Positions 1-5,492 of a DNA stretch of 5,492 nucleotides are shown here, one piece after another. The DNA is taken from NCBI GenBank assembly GCA_015522345.1, contig WAML01000121.1:1-5492 (forward strand). Reading direction: 5' to 3'. The notes beneath the pieces are model-generated. The model did no database searches and was not told the DNA's origin. It saw only the letters and a list, made by a program, of their open reading frames with translations. How positions within the stretch are numbered: the stretch's first letter is position 1; each line of letters opens with the position of its first letter. This DNA comes from Desulfurococcales archaeon. GTDB taxonomy: Archaea > Thermoproteota > Thermoprotei_A > Sulfolobales > Desulfurococcaceae. Made by a program: the position numbers and the translations under genes.

Positions 1-179
1 TAATAAACGAGCTAGATATAAGTGATCGAGTTCTTATAGAAGAAGATAAAACGATATATGGTGGCTTAAGAATAATTCTTGAAGATGGAACAATAATTGA
101 TAACACTTATGAAACTAGGTTAAAGAGGCTTAAAGAAGCATTTATTAAAGAAATTGCTTCAACCCTATGGGGACAATAA
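1..179 (+). CDS. atpE: V/A-type ATP synthase subunit E, C-terminal fragment
   Basis: This is the 3' end of a gene that begins before the window. Reading from base 3 gives 58 residues ending in LWGQ before the TAA at 177-179. The fragment contains YGGLRIILEDGTIIDNTYETRL followed by a basic helix (KRLKEAFIKEIASTLWG). That is the classic C-terminal signature of archaeal and vacuolar ATPase subunit E: a GG-(I/L) strand, a D-N-(T/S)-(Y/F)-x-x-R turn and a final helix. In the family, subunit E pairs with a second coiled-coil subunit to form the peripheral stalk, and this globular C-terminal part contacts the top of the A3B3 head. The N-terminal coiled coil lies outside the window. The stop codon directly abuts the ATG of the next gene, consistent with one operon and coupled translation. 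Identification is firm from motif and context. Confidence 0.93.
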   Translation, partial: INELDISDRVLIEEDKTIYGGLRIILEDGTIIDNTYETRLKRLKEAFIKEIASTLWGQ

Positions 180-1184
180 ATGTTCAATAAGTTATTTACC
201 AAGTACAGAAGGGGTAAATACTACATATATACTAAAGCATCAAGCATCTTCAGCTACATATTATCTAAAGACGAGCTACTAAGGGCTCTATCTTCTAATA
301 ATTTAGATGAACTCATAAACACTATATCAAAAAAACCTCTTGGTTCATATATTTACGAGAAATACACAATAAAAGGGAGTATTTCTCTAAAGGACATAAT
401 CCTATATGCTAACGAGTATACACGTGCATCAATAGCTTCCCTCATAAATATTGTTAATGATAAAGTTAAGAAGTTAATAACGTTGTATGAGAGAAGCTAC
501 GATATTATTAACATTGTAATTTCGCATTTCAATATAGCCAATAAAGGGAGAGCATCATTTATTGTAGACCAAGGTCTCTTGTTTCTCTACAATGTAGATT
601 CTTCAGCTATCAAGACACTTGACCAATTATACAATGAAGTTTCAACACATAATATATTTCCTCAAGCAGTATACATAAAGACTAAAATAGATCCCTTAGA
701 ACTAGCATATAGACTTACATCACTAAATAAGATACCGTATAGAATGGATTCTAGAATAAAAAGAACTATAGGTTTAGCAAATGACTATATATGGTTAAGG
801 CTAAGCCTGGTCTTTGGAGAACAAGTACTTAAATACACTCCAGAACTCTATACATTTACCTTAGAGGAATTAAAAAGAATAGCTTCTACAGGACTAAAAG
901 AATTACCTAATATCTTAAACTTTGGATATTATAGTATTTTCAATAATGTATTAAAGGACTTATTTCCTTTATCGAACAAACTAGATATTATCCATATAGC
1001 TCACTTACTACATCTAGTTAATACATCTTCCGATCTATTATATCCGCTGGATAAAGCACCTGTTTTAAGAGCGTTAATCTATCTACACACAGAAAATACT
1101 TTATTAAAACAAGTAGCAGTTTCTGTAGCGACTTCGCTCTACATAGATAGACTAAGGAATATAATAGAGAAATGGTGGATATAA
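180..1184 (+). CDS. atpC: V/A-type ATP synthase subunit C
   Basis: The gene encodes 334 residues, close to the usual size of archaeal subunit C (homologue of V-ATPase subunit d). It lies between E and F, the normal place for C in archaeal operons. In the family this soluble, almost all-helical subunit sits as a funnel on the membrane c-ring and receives central-stalk subunits D and F, coupling rotation to ion flow. The translation fits: mostly helical, no signal peptide, no convincing membrane segment. A YDIINI stretch near residues 107-112 recalls the family's YD-x-x-N motif, but the usual following lysine is absent. Overall similarity to the family looks weak, so the call rests partly on position and length. 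The ATG follows the TAA of subunit E with no gap; a GGGG run seven bases upstream (169-172) may serve as a weak ribosome-binding site. The gene is more AT-rich than the A and B genes. Confidence 0.85.
   Translation: MFNKLFTKYRRGKYYIYTKASSIFSYILSKDELLRALSSNNLDELINTISKKPLGSYIYEKYTIKGSISLKDIILYANEYTRASIASLINIVNDKVKKLITLYERSYDIINIVISHFNIANKGRASFIVDQGLLFLYNVDSSAIKTLDQLYNEVSTHNIFPQAVYIKTKIDPLELAYRLTSLNKIPYRMDSRIKRTIGLANDYIWLRLSLVFGEQVLKYTPELYTFTLEELKRIASTGLKELPNILNFGYYSIFNNVLKDLFPLSNKLDIIHIAHLLHLVNTSSDLLYPLDKAPVLRALIYLHTENTLLKQVAVSVATSLYIDRLRNIIEKWWI
1174..1178 (+). promoter_or_regulatory. Shine-Dalgarno sequence of subunit F (GGTGG)
   Basis: GGTGG lies inside the last codons of subunit C, six bases before the ATG at 1185. 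It can pair with the CACC core near the 3' end of archaeal 16S rRNA and supports this ATG as the start of subunit F. Confidence 0.6.
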
Positions 1185-1523
1185 ATGAAAATAGAACACA
1201 AAGAACTATTATTTATAGGCGATGATTTGTTAAGAATATTTGCCTCAACAACTCGTTCAGATTATATTGATGGCAGTATAGCTTGTGAGGATATTATTAA
1301 AGAAGTGGAGGAATTAAATAGGTCTAAGAACTATGCATTAGTAGTAATGAACACTTTTGTATATAAAAAATGTAGTGATTTAAGAGAATTTTTTAATAAA
1401 AGAAATATATTAGTCGTTACAATACCTAGTATTCCAGAGTTGAAGAAAGTAAAGAAAGAAGATATCGAGAAATACTATGAAGATATAATTAGGAAATACA
1501 TAGGGTTAAAGGTTAGATTGTAA
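1185..1523 (+). CDS. atpF: V/A-type ATP synthase subunit F
   Basis: The 112-residue product matches the usual length of archaeal subunit F, the small Rossmann-like central-stalk subunit that binds subunit D and contacts A3B3. Supporting features are an N-terminal beta strand with IGDD (residues 11-14, family form IGD), a central hydrophobic strand YALVVMNTFVY (about 50-60), and a strand ending in VVTIPS (about 77-82), equivalent to the family's (V/I)-x-(I/L)-P-(S/T) segment. A charged C-terminal helix rich in K, E and D follows; in the family this is the mobile tail that reaches into the head. The family's GF-x-L-x-G segment after the IGD motif is not recognisable (here LLRIFASTTRSDYIDG), so the protein is divergent. 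The ATG at 1185 directly follows the subunit C stop and has a GGTGG Shine-Dalgarno site. Position between C and A strongly supports the call. Confidence 0.87.
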   Translation: MKIEHKELLFIGDDLLRIFASTTRSDYIDGSIACEDIIKEVEELNRSKNYALVVMNTFVYKKCSDLREFFNKRNILVVTIPSIPELKKVKKEDIEKYYEDIIRKYIGLKVRL

Positions 1524-1543
1524 TGATTCCTGGTTCTCCCAAA

Positions 1544-1557
1544 ACCTAGTTAGGTGG
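1544..1557 (+). promoter_or_regulatory. Ribosome-binding site of subunit A within a small inverted repeat
   Basis: AGGTGG at 1552-1557 sits six bases before the GTG at 1564 and decides that start. The 12 bases at 1544-1555 form an inverted repeat (ACCTA, two bases, TAGGT). As RNA it could make at most a four-base-pair stem with an AGTT loop, covering most of the Shine-Dalgarno site. Such a stem would be unstable at high temperature, so any regulatory role is speculative. This gap (1524-1563) is the longest non-coding stretch in the window. I see no convincing TATA box or BRE for an internal promoter. Confidence 0.6.
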
Positions 1558-1563
1558 AATAGA

Positions 1564-3336
1564 GTGACTGTAAAAGGTGTTATATATAGAGTTTCGGGTC
1601 CTTTAGTAATAGCTGAAGGTATGAAGGGAAGTAAAGTATATGAAGTAGTTGAAGTAGGTGATGAACGTCTTATAGGAGAGATTATAGGTGTTGAAGGAGA
1701 TAAAGCCATTATACAAGTGTATGAAGATACTACAGGGCTTAAGGTAGGAGACCCTGTTTATGGTACAGGATATCCTTTAGCAGCTGAACTAGGTCCTGGT
1801 TTAATAGGTTCTATATACGATGGTATACAAAGACCTCTACCTATACTAGAGGAATTAGTTGGATTCTTTGTAAAGAGAGGAGTAAAAGCTGCTCCACTAC
1901 CACGTAATAAGAAATGGCATTTCACGCCTCTAGTTAAAAAAGGAGATAAAGTTTCTCCAGGAGACTTCATAGGCTATGTCAATGAGACTGAGATAGTCAA
2001 ACACTATGTAATGACGCCTCCTACAGTAAAGGGAGTCGTAGAATACATTGTTCAAGAAGGAGACTATACTATTGATGAACCAATAGCCAAGATCTCTGAT
2101 ATAGAAGTCAAAATGTATCATAAATGGCCTGTTCGTAAACCAAGACCTTATAAAGAAAAACTAGAGCCGCGAGAACCATTGATTACTGGGCAGAGAGTTA
2201 TCGATTTCTTCTTTCCATTAGCAAAAGGAGGTAAGGCAGCTATACCCGGCGGCTTTGGTACAGGAAAAACTGTTACTTTACAGCAACTAACTAAGTGGAG
2301 CTATGTCGATATAGCGATCTATGTAGGCTGTGGGGAGAGAGGAAATGAAATGGCGGATGCCCTACATAGCTTTAGAAAACTCATAGACCCTAGGACAGGA
2401 AAGCCTCTTGTTAATAGAAGCGTATTTATAGCTAATACAAGTAACATGCCTGTAGCTGCTCGTGAAACAAGTGTATTCCTGGGAGTCACCATAGGCGAGT
2501 ATTTTAGAGATATGGGATATCATGTGTTAATGGTGGCTGATTCTACTAGTCGATGGGCAGAGGCTATGAGAGAAATCTCTGGTAGACTAGAGGAACTGCC
2601 TGGAGAAGAAGGCTTCCCAGCATACCTTGGCTCTAGACTAGCTAGTTTTTATGAAAGAAGCGGGTTTGTGAAAGCATTTGGTTCTCCAGAGAGATACGGT
2701 AGTTTAACTATAATGGGTGCTGTAAGCCCCCCTGGAGCCGACTTTAGTGAACCTGTTACACAAGCGACACTACGTATTGTAAGAGCCCTTTATGCATTGG
2801 ATGTAGCACTAGCGTACAGACGCCACTATCCTGCAATAAACTGGTTAACAAGCTATAGCTTATACGTGGACAACGTACAGGATTGGTGGCATAAAAATAT
2901 AGACAAAGAATGGCGTGCCCTGAGAGATAAAGCACTAGCAATACTTCAGAAAGAAGCTGAATTAGAGGAACTAGTTAGACTTGTGGGTGCAGAAGCTCTT
3001 CCTGAAGAAGATAGGCTAGTACTTGAAGTCGCTAGAATGATTAGAGAAGACTTCCTACAACAAAGCGCTTTCCACGAAATAGATACATATTGTCCACCCA
3101 AGAAAGCAGTTCTTATGATGAAAGCTATACTCTTATTCTATGAACTAGGTTTAGAGGCTATAAAGAGAGGAATAAGTGTTGATGAAATAAGAGAAATGAG
3201 GGTCAAATCCAAAATAGCGCGTATGAAAGAAATACCTAATGTAGGGTTTGAAGACGCATTTAAACAATTATTTGACGAAATTCGTTCTGAGTATGAAGTT
3301 AAAATTAAGGAGGCGGGATTCATTGGCACAGCCTAG
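1564..3336 (+). CDS. atpA: V/A-type ATP synthase catalytic subunit A
   Basis: The 590-residue protein is full length for archaeal subunit A, which carries the three catalytic nucleotide sites of the A3B3 head. The N-terminal barrel opens with the family signature IYRVSGPLVIAEGM (about residues 7-20). The A-specific bulge region follows (about 105-195, including KRGVKAAPLPRNKKWHF). The P-loop is GGFGTGKT at 229-236 with K235 and T236, then GCGERGNEM (255-263) with catalytic glutamate E258. The Walker B region VLMVADSTSRW contains D326, and the SPPGADFSEP loop and C-terminal helical domain with DTYCPPKK complete the protein. All catalytic residues are present. The P-loop departs from the usual archaeal GPFGSGKT at two positions. 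No intein interrupts it, unlike in some Thermococcales. The GTG start is chosen because it follows AGGTGG by six bases and gives the normal N-terminus; the first in-frame ATG (1621) would remove the conserved first strand. The gene overlaps subunit B by 14 bases. Confidence 0.98.
   Translation: MTVKGVIYRVSGPLVIAEGMKGSKVYEVVEVGDERLIGEIIGVEGDKAIIQVYEDTTGLKVGDPVYGTGYPLAAELGPGLIGSIYDGIQRPLPILEELVGFFVKRGVKAAPLPRNKKWHFTPLVKKGDKVSPGDFIGYVNETEIVKHYVMTPPTVKGVVEYIVQEGDYTIDEPIAKISDIEVKMYHKWPVRKPRPYKEKLEPREPLITGQRVIDFFFPLAKGGKAAIPGGFGTGKTVTLQQLTKWSYVDIAIYVGCGERGNEMADALHSFRKLIDPRTGKPLVNRSVFIANTSNMPVAARETSVFLGVTIGEYFRDMGYHVLMVADSTSRWAEAMREISGRLEELPGEEGFPAYLGSRLASFYERSGFVKAFGSPERYGSLTIMGAVSPPGADFSEPVTQATLRIVRALYALDVALAYRRHYPAINWLTSYSLYVDNVQDWWHKNIDKEWRALRDKALAILQKEAELEELVRLVGAEALPEEDRLVLEVARMIREDFLQQSAFHEIDTYCPPKKAVLMMKAILLFYELGLEAIKRGISVDEIREMRVKSKIARMKEIPNVGFEDAFKQLFDEIRSEYEVKIKEAGFIGTA
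3307..3313 (+). promoter_or_regulatory. Strong Shine-Dalgarno sequence deciding the TTG start of subunit B
   Basis: AAGGAGG lies within the last codons of subunit A, nine bases before the TTG at 3323. It is the strongest ribosome-binding site in the window and marks TTG 3323 as the start of subunit B rather than the in-frame ATG at 3248. Confidence 0.8.
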
Positions 3337-4726
3337 TCTATTCATAAGAGAATCTCCTAAATTAACTAGAGCACAAGGCAGTTTACTTATAGCAGAACCT
3401 ATTCCCGGCATATCATATGGAGAAGTTGTTGAAGTACTACTAGGTACTGGAGATACTAGATTAGGTCAAGTAATTGATGTAAGTAAAGATGCTGTAGTAA
3501 TCCAAGTATTTGGTGGAGTTAGTGAAGTAGACTTAAAATACTCTAGGATACGGTATAGAGGAGAAACTCTAAAGATCCCTGTAAGCATTGATATGCTTGG
3601 TAGAATGTTTGATGGATTGGGAAGACCTATTGACGGCGGCCCGCCTATAGTGCCTGAAGACTATCTTGATATCAATGGATCTCCAATTAATCCTGCTTCA
3701 AGACTACCTCCTTCAGAATTTATAGAGACAGGTATATCAGCTATTGATGGAATGAATAGTATTGTTAGAGGACAAAAACTACCAATATTCTCTGGCTCAG
3801 GACTACCACATAATAGAATAGCTGCCCAAATAGTAAGACAAGCCAGAGTTAGAGGAACTGGAGAAAGTTTTGCAATAGTTTTTGCAGCTATAGGAGTAAG
3901 CTATGACGACGCTATGTTCTTCATAGATAACTTTAGGAGATATGGAGCACTAGAACATACAGTAGCTTTCATTAATACAGCTGATTCACCAGTTATAGAA
4001 CGTATAGCTATTCCACGTGTAGCTTTAACAGTAGCAGAACACCTTGCATGGAACCATGACATACACGTATTAGTCATACTAACTGACATGACTAACTATT
4101 GTGAAGCATTGAGAGAACTTAGTGCTGCTAGAGAAGAAGTACCAAGTAGACGCGGATATCCAGGCTACATGTACACAGACTTAGCCACAATATATGAAAG
4201 AGCTGGAAGAATATCTGGTAAAAAAGGTAGTGTAACACAAATGCCTATATTAACAATGCCTGATGACGATATTACACATCCTATTCCCGATCTCACAGGC
4301 TACATTACTGAAGGACAGCTAGTCTTATCAAGAGCTCTATGGAGAAAAGGAATCTATCCTCCATTTGATATACTAATGAGTCTATCGAGGCTTATGAAAG
4401 ACGGTATTGGAGAAGGAAAGACCAGAGAAGACCATAGAGGAGTATTCATGCAGTTATACAGTGCATATGCAGAAGGCACTAAGCTGCGGGAATTAGCAGT
4501 CGTCGTTGGTACAGAAGCCTTGTCCCAGAGAGATAAGAAATACTTAGAATTCGCTGATAGATTTGAAAAAGAATTCATTGGACAAGGAGAATATGAAAGA
4601 AGAACTATAGAAGAAACCCTGGATAAAGGATGGGAACTACTAGCTATGTTACCCGAAGACGAATTAAAACATGTAAGAATAGAGCATATTAGGAAATATC
4701 ATCCAAAGTATCGGAAAAAAGAATAG
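3323..4726 (+). CDS. atpB: V/A-type ATP synthase regulatory subunit B
   Basis: From TTG 3323 the product is 467 residues, normal for archaeal subunit B, the non-catalytic partner of A in the A3B3 head. It opens with a beta barrel containing a family-like ISYGEVVEV stretch. In place of a P-loop it has FSGSGLPHN (156-164), with no GKT, as expected for B. Further signatures are MPDDDITHPIPDLTGYITEGQ (from residue 312) and SLSRLMKDGIGEGKTREDH, in which R356 is the likely arginine finger acting on the neighbouring A site. A start at ATG 3248 would add 25 residues (KLRRRDS and similar) that resemble no family N-terminus and would overlap subunit A by 89 bases. TTG with AAGGAGG upstream is therefore preferred. 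The gene overlaps subunit A by 14 bases, which suggests translational coupling for equal A and B output. No subunit D gene follows: the stop lies four bases from that of a convergent gene. Confidence 0.97.
   Translation: MAQPSLFIRESPKLTRAQGSLLIAEPIPGISYGEVVEVLLGTGDTRLGQVIDVSKDAVVIQVFGGVSEVDLKYSRIRYRGETLKIPVSIDMLGRMFDGLGRPIDGGPPIVPEDYLDINGSPINPASRLPPSEFIETGISAIDGMNSIVRGQKLPIFSGSGLPHNRIAAQIVRQARVRGTGESFAIVFAAIGVSYDDAMFFIDNFRRYGALEHTVAFINTADSPVIERIAIPRVALTVAEHLAWNHDIHVLVILTDMTNYCEALRELSAAREEVPSRRGYPGYMYTDLATIYERAGRISGKKGSVTQMPILTMPDDDITHPIPDLTGYITEGQLVLSRALWRKGIYPPFDILMSLSRLMKDGIGEGKTREDHRGVFMQLYSAYAEGTKLRELAVVVGTEALSQRDKKYLEFADRFEKEFIGQGEYERRTIEETLDKGWELLAMLPEDELKHVRIEHIRKYHPKYRKKE
4715..4720 (-). 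terminator. Possible T-run terminator of the lower-strand pair
   Basis: On the lower strand the aldolase stop codon is followed within about 15 bases by six T residues, lying inside the 3' end of subunit B. Archaeal RNA polymerase can stop at U-rich tracts without a hairpin. This is plausible from position only; no stem precedes it. Confidence 0.35.
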
Positions 4727-4730
4727 CTCT

Positions 4731-5321
4731 TTAAACTCTACGCAACAAGTTTTTAACTATGTAGTATTTAGCTGATTCCTCTAAAGAAACTATTGCATCT
4801 AATGCTTCACCAATATTTCTACCAACAGCTACAACACCGTGAATAGGTATAACTACTACTCTAGAGCCTTTCCTTACTTCATCTAATACATTATTAGCTA
4901 GTTCTAAAGTACCTGGTTCTGCGGGAACAGCTATTGATGCTTTTCCAACACTATATTTTACTTCACTAAGAGTCTCATTAAGCCATCTCAACCCCAATAC
5001 ATCGCATAATGCAGTAGATAGTGGTGGATGAGCATGTAGAATAGCATTTACATAATCTATGTTAAGATAAATTAGTTTATGCATATTGAATTCTATTGAA
5101 GGTTTTTTATACCCTATAAATACATTGCGCTCTACATCATATACTATAAGATCTTTTATGTCAAGGTTATTTTTTAGGACACCGCTAGGTGTAATCCAGA
5201 TATAATTATTTACTCTAACGCTTCCATTGCCTCCACGTGGATTAACTAAATTATGTTCAACTAAGTACTTCATAGCATTAATTAGTTCTTGGAGTAAAGG
5301 AGTAACATCTTCTTTTAACAT
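4731..5321 (-). CDS. Class II aldolase/adducin-family protein (fuculose-phosphate aldolase-like)
   Basis: The 196-residue soluble protein has the ordered signatures of zinc-dependent class II sugar-phosphate aldolases. These are GGNGSVR (30-36) and TPSG (44-47), which in the family bind the substrate phosphate; PSIEFNMH (74-81) with likely catalytic acid E77; HAHPP (96-100) giving zinc ligands H96 and H98; and IHG (160-162) giving the third ligand H161. All metal and acid residues are present, so it should be active. The family cleaves ketose 1-phosphates to dihydroxyacetone phosphate and an aldehyde, but also includes epimerases, dehydratases (MtnB) and decarboxylases. At 196 residues it is short, nearer to compact archaeal fuculose-phosphate aldolases such as M. 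jannaschii MJ1418 than to bacterial L-ribulose-phosphate epimerase (about 231). The substrate cannot be read from sequence. The ATG is fixed by an in-frame TGA two codons upstream and a GGTG site seven bases before it. It lies 26 bases after an MBL-fold gene, probably in one transcript. Confidence 0.88.
   Translation of the reverse strand: MLKEDVTPLLQELINAMKYLVEHNLVNPRGGNGSVRVNNYIWITPSGVLKNNLDIKDLIVYDVERNVFIGYKKPSIEFNMHKLIYLNIDYVNAILHAHPPLSTALCDVLGLRWLNETLSEVKYSVGKASIAVPAEPGTLELANNVLDEVRKGSRVVVIPIHGVVAVGRNIGEALDAIVSLEESAKYYIVKNLLRRV
4750..4754 (+). terminator. Possible T-run terminator of the ATP synthase operon
   Basis: Five T residues lie 24 bases after the subunit B stop, inside the 3' end of the convergent aldolase gene. 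Longer upper-strand T runs occur further in (5103-5108 and 5170-5175). Any of these could end the operon transcript; in AT-rich DNA the signal is weak. Confidence 0.35.
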
Positions 5322-5328
5322 AATTCAA

Positions 5329-5344
5329 CACCATTGTGCATGGT
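5329..5344 (-). promoter_or_regulatory. Ribosome-binding site of the aldolase gene within a small inverted repeat
   Basis: On the lower strand GGTG (5332-5329) lies seven bases before the aldolase ATG. Its first three bases fall in an inverted repeat: ACCAT (5344-5340), five bases, ATGGT (5334-5330). The site supports the start; the five-base-pair stem may be chance. Confidence 0.5.
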
Positions 5345-5347
5345 TTA

Positions 5348-5492
5348 TTAGAGGGATAACGAGGAACCTGCACCAGCATAAAAAACTCTATTACCATATT
5401 TCTTCATAGCGTATTCAATAGTTTTCTTTCCACTACAATGTAATGGCACTAATACGTCTATTCTACTCATTAAATTATCAATAGTTTTCTTT
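5348..5492 (-). CDS. Metallo-beta-lactamase-fold protein, C-terminal fragment
   Basis: The gene runs into the window from the right. Its last 47 codons, read from base 5491, end at the TAA at 5350-5348. The readable part contains DVLVPLHCSGKKTIEYAMKKYGNRVFYAGAGSSLSL. A hydrophobic strand ending in P-(L/M)-HC-(S/T)-G, then a helix, then G-x-(R/K)-V and a final strand with G-(A/S)-G is typical of the end of MBL-fold hydrolases of the COG1237 group (many annotated as dihydropterin-ribofuranosyl-aminobenzene-phosphate synthase-like). In that fold the histidine of HC(S/T)G is normally the last metal ligand. The diagnostic HxHxDH motif lies outside the window, so family membership is probable and the reaction unknown. 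It ends 26 bases before the aldolase ATG, on the same strand, and is likely co-transcribed. It contains an exact 15-base repeat. An upper-strand open frame at 5227-5409 is a shadow of this gene and the aldolase. Confidence 0.75.
   Translation of the reverse strand, partial: KKTIDNLMSRIDVLVPLHCSGKKTIEYAMKKYGNRVFYAGAGSSLSL
5415..5492 (-). repeat. Two exact 15-base direct repeats inside the MBL-fold gene
   Basis: TCAATAGTTTTCTTT (upper-strand reading) occurs at 5415-5429 and again at 5478-5492, exactly 63 bases (21 codons) apart and in the same reading frame. It encodes KKTI followed by D in one copy and E in the other. The second copy touches the window edge, so the repeat may be longer. Confidence 0.7.

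Noticed and set aside
798..808. Short palindrome AGGCT-A-AGCCT in subunit C
   Set aside because: It is a single 11-base site inside coding sequence with no second copy or positional meaning; chance is the simplest explanation.
1524..1550. Eight-codon open frame starting ATG at 1524 in the F-A spacer, as a leader peptide
   Set aside because: It abuts the F stop only by the common TAATG arrangement, and no attenuator-like structure or codon run supports a leader role.
1480..1563. Internal promoter upstream of subunit A
   Set aside because: Several AT-rich hexamers resemble a TATA box, but no BRE-plus-TATA arrangement stands out from the AT-rich background.
1506..1709. Lower-strand 67-residue open frame (and other lower-strand frames inside A and B)
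   Set aside because: They lie antisense to strongly conserved ATPase genes, have low-complexity translations and no ribosome-binding evidence.
2240..2280. Intein at the P-loop of subunit A
   Set aside because: Some Thermococcales carry one here, but the reading frame passes through the P-loop with no insertion.
3248..3322. Subunit B starting at the in-frame ATG at 3248
   Set aside because: It would overlap subunit A by 89 bases and add residues unlike any B N-terminus. TTG 3323 has AAGGAGG nine bases upstream and gives a normal-length protein.
5227..5409. Upper-strand 60-residue open frame
   Set aside because: It is antisense to the start of the aldolase gene and the end of the MBL-fold gene, and has no recognisable protein features.
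1..5492. CRISPR arrays, tRNA or rRNA genes, insertion sequences, defence genes
   Set aside because: No regularly spaced repeats, no cloverleaf-like GC-rich blocks and no transposase-like frames; nearly every base is assigned to a housekeeping or metabolic gene.

Overview
The window is part of an archaeal chromosome and is almost fully coding. The upper strand carries the E (3' end), C, F, A and B subunit genes of a V/A-type (archaeal) ATP synthase. The lower strand carries a convergent pair: a class II aldolase/adducin-family gene and, upstream of it, the 3' end of a metallo-beta-lactamase-fold gene. The source is most likely a hyperthermophilic crenarchaeon of the Desulfurococcales type (for example a Staphylothermus relative). 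This rests on the A-type ATPase gene set, AT-rich DNA dominated by AGA/AGG arginine and ATA isoleucine codons, Shine-Dalgarno sites of the GGTG/GGAGG type, and a mix of ATG, GTG and TTG starts. The genus is inference, not shown by the sequence.

Layout. 1-179: C-terminal end of subunit E. 180-1184: subunit C. 1185-1523: subunit F. E, C and F follow one another with no spacer. 1524-1563: a 40-base gap holding the ribosome-binding site of subunit A. 1564-3336: catalytic subunit A, with a GTG start. 3323-4726: regulatory subunit B, overlapping A by 14 bases and starting at TTG behind a strong Shine-Dalgarno sequence. The upper-strand genes end here; no subunit D gene follows, although it often comes next in this operon. 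4727-4730: four bases between converging stop codons. 4731-5321 (lower strand): class II aldolase. 5348-5492 (lower strand): C-terminal 47 residues of an MBL-fold protein, running off the window.

How the genes work together. A and B form the A3B3 catalytic hexamer, F is a central-stalk subunit, C is the socket that couples the stalk to the membrane ring, and E is part of the peripheral stalks. The membrane subunits, the second peripheral-stalk subunit and central-stalk subunit D must be encoded elsewhere or upstream. The two lower-strand genes lie 26 bases apart and are probably co-transcribed towards the ATPase operon. Their shared pathway is not evident.

No RNA gene, mobile element or CRISPR array was seen. 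There is no gene-free stretch over 300 bases; the longest is 40 bases. I found no previously undescribed system. The more unusual points are the operon ending after B, a variant P-loop in subunit A (GGFGTGKT), a divergent C/F pair, and a 15-base exact in-frame repeat in the MBL gene.
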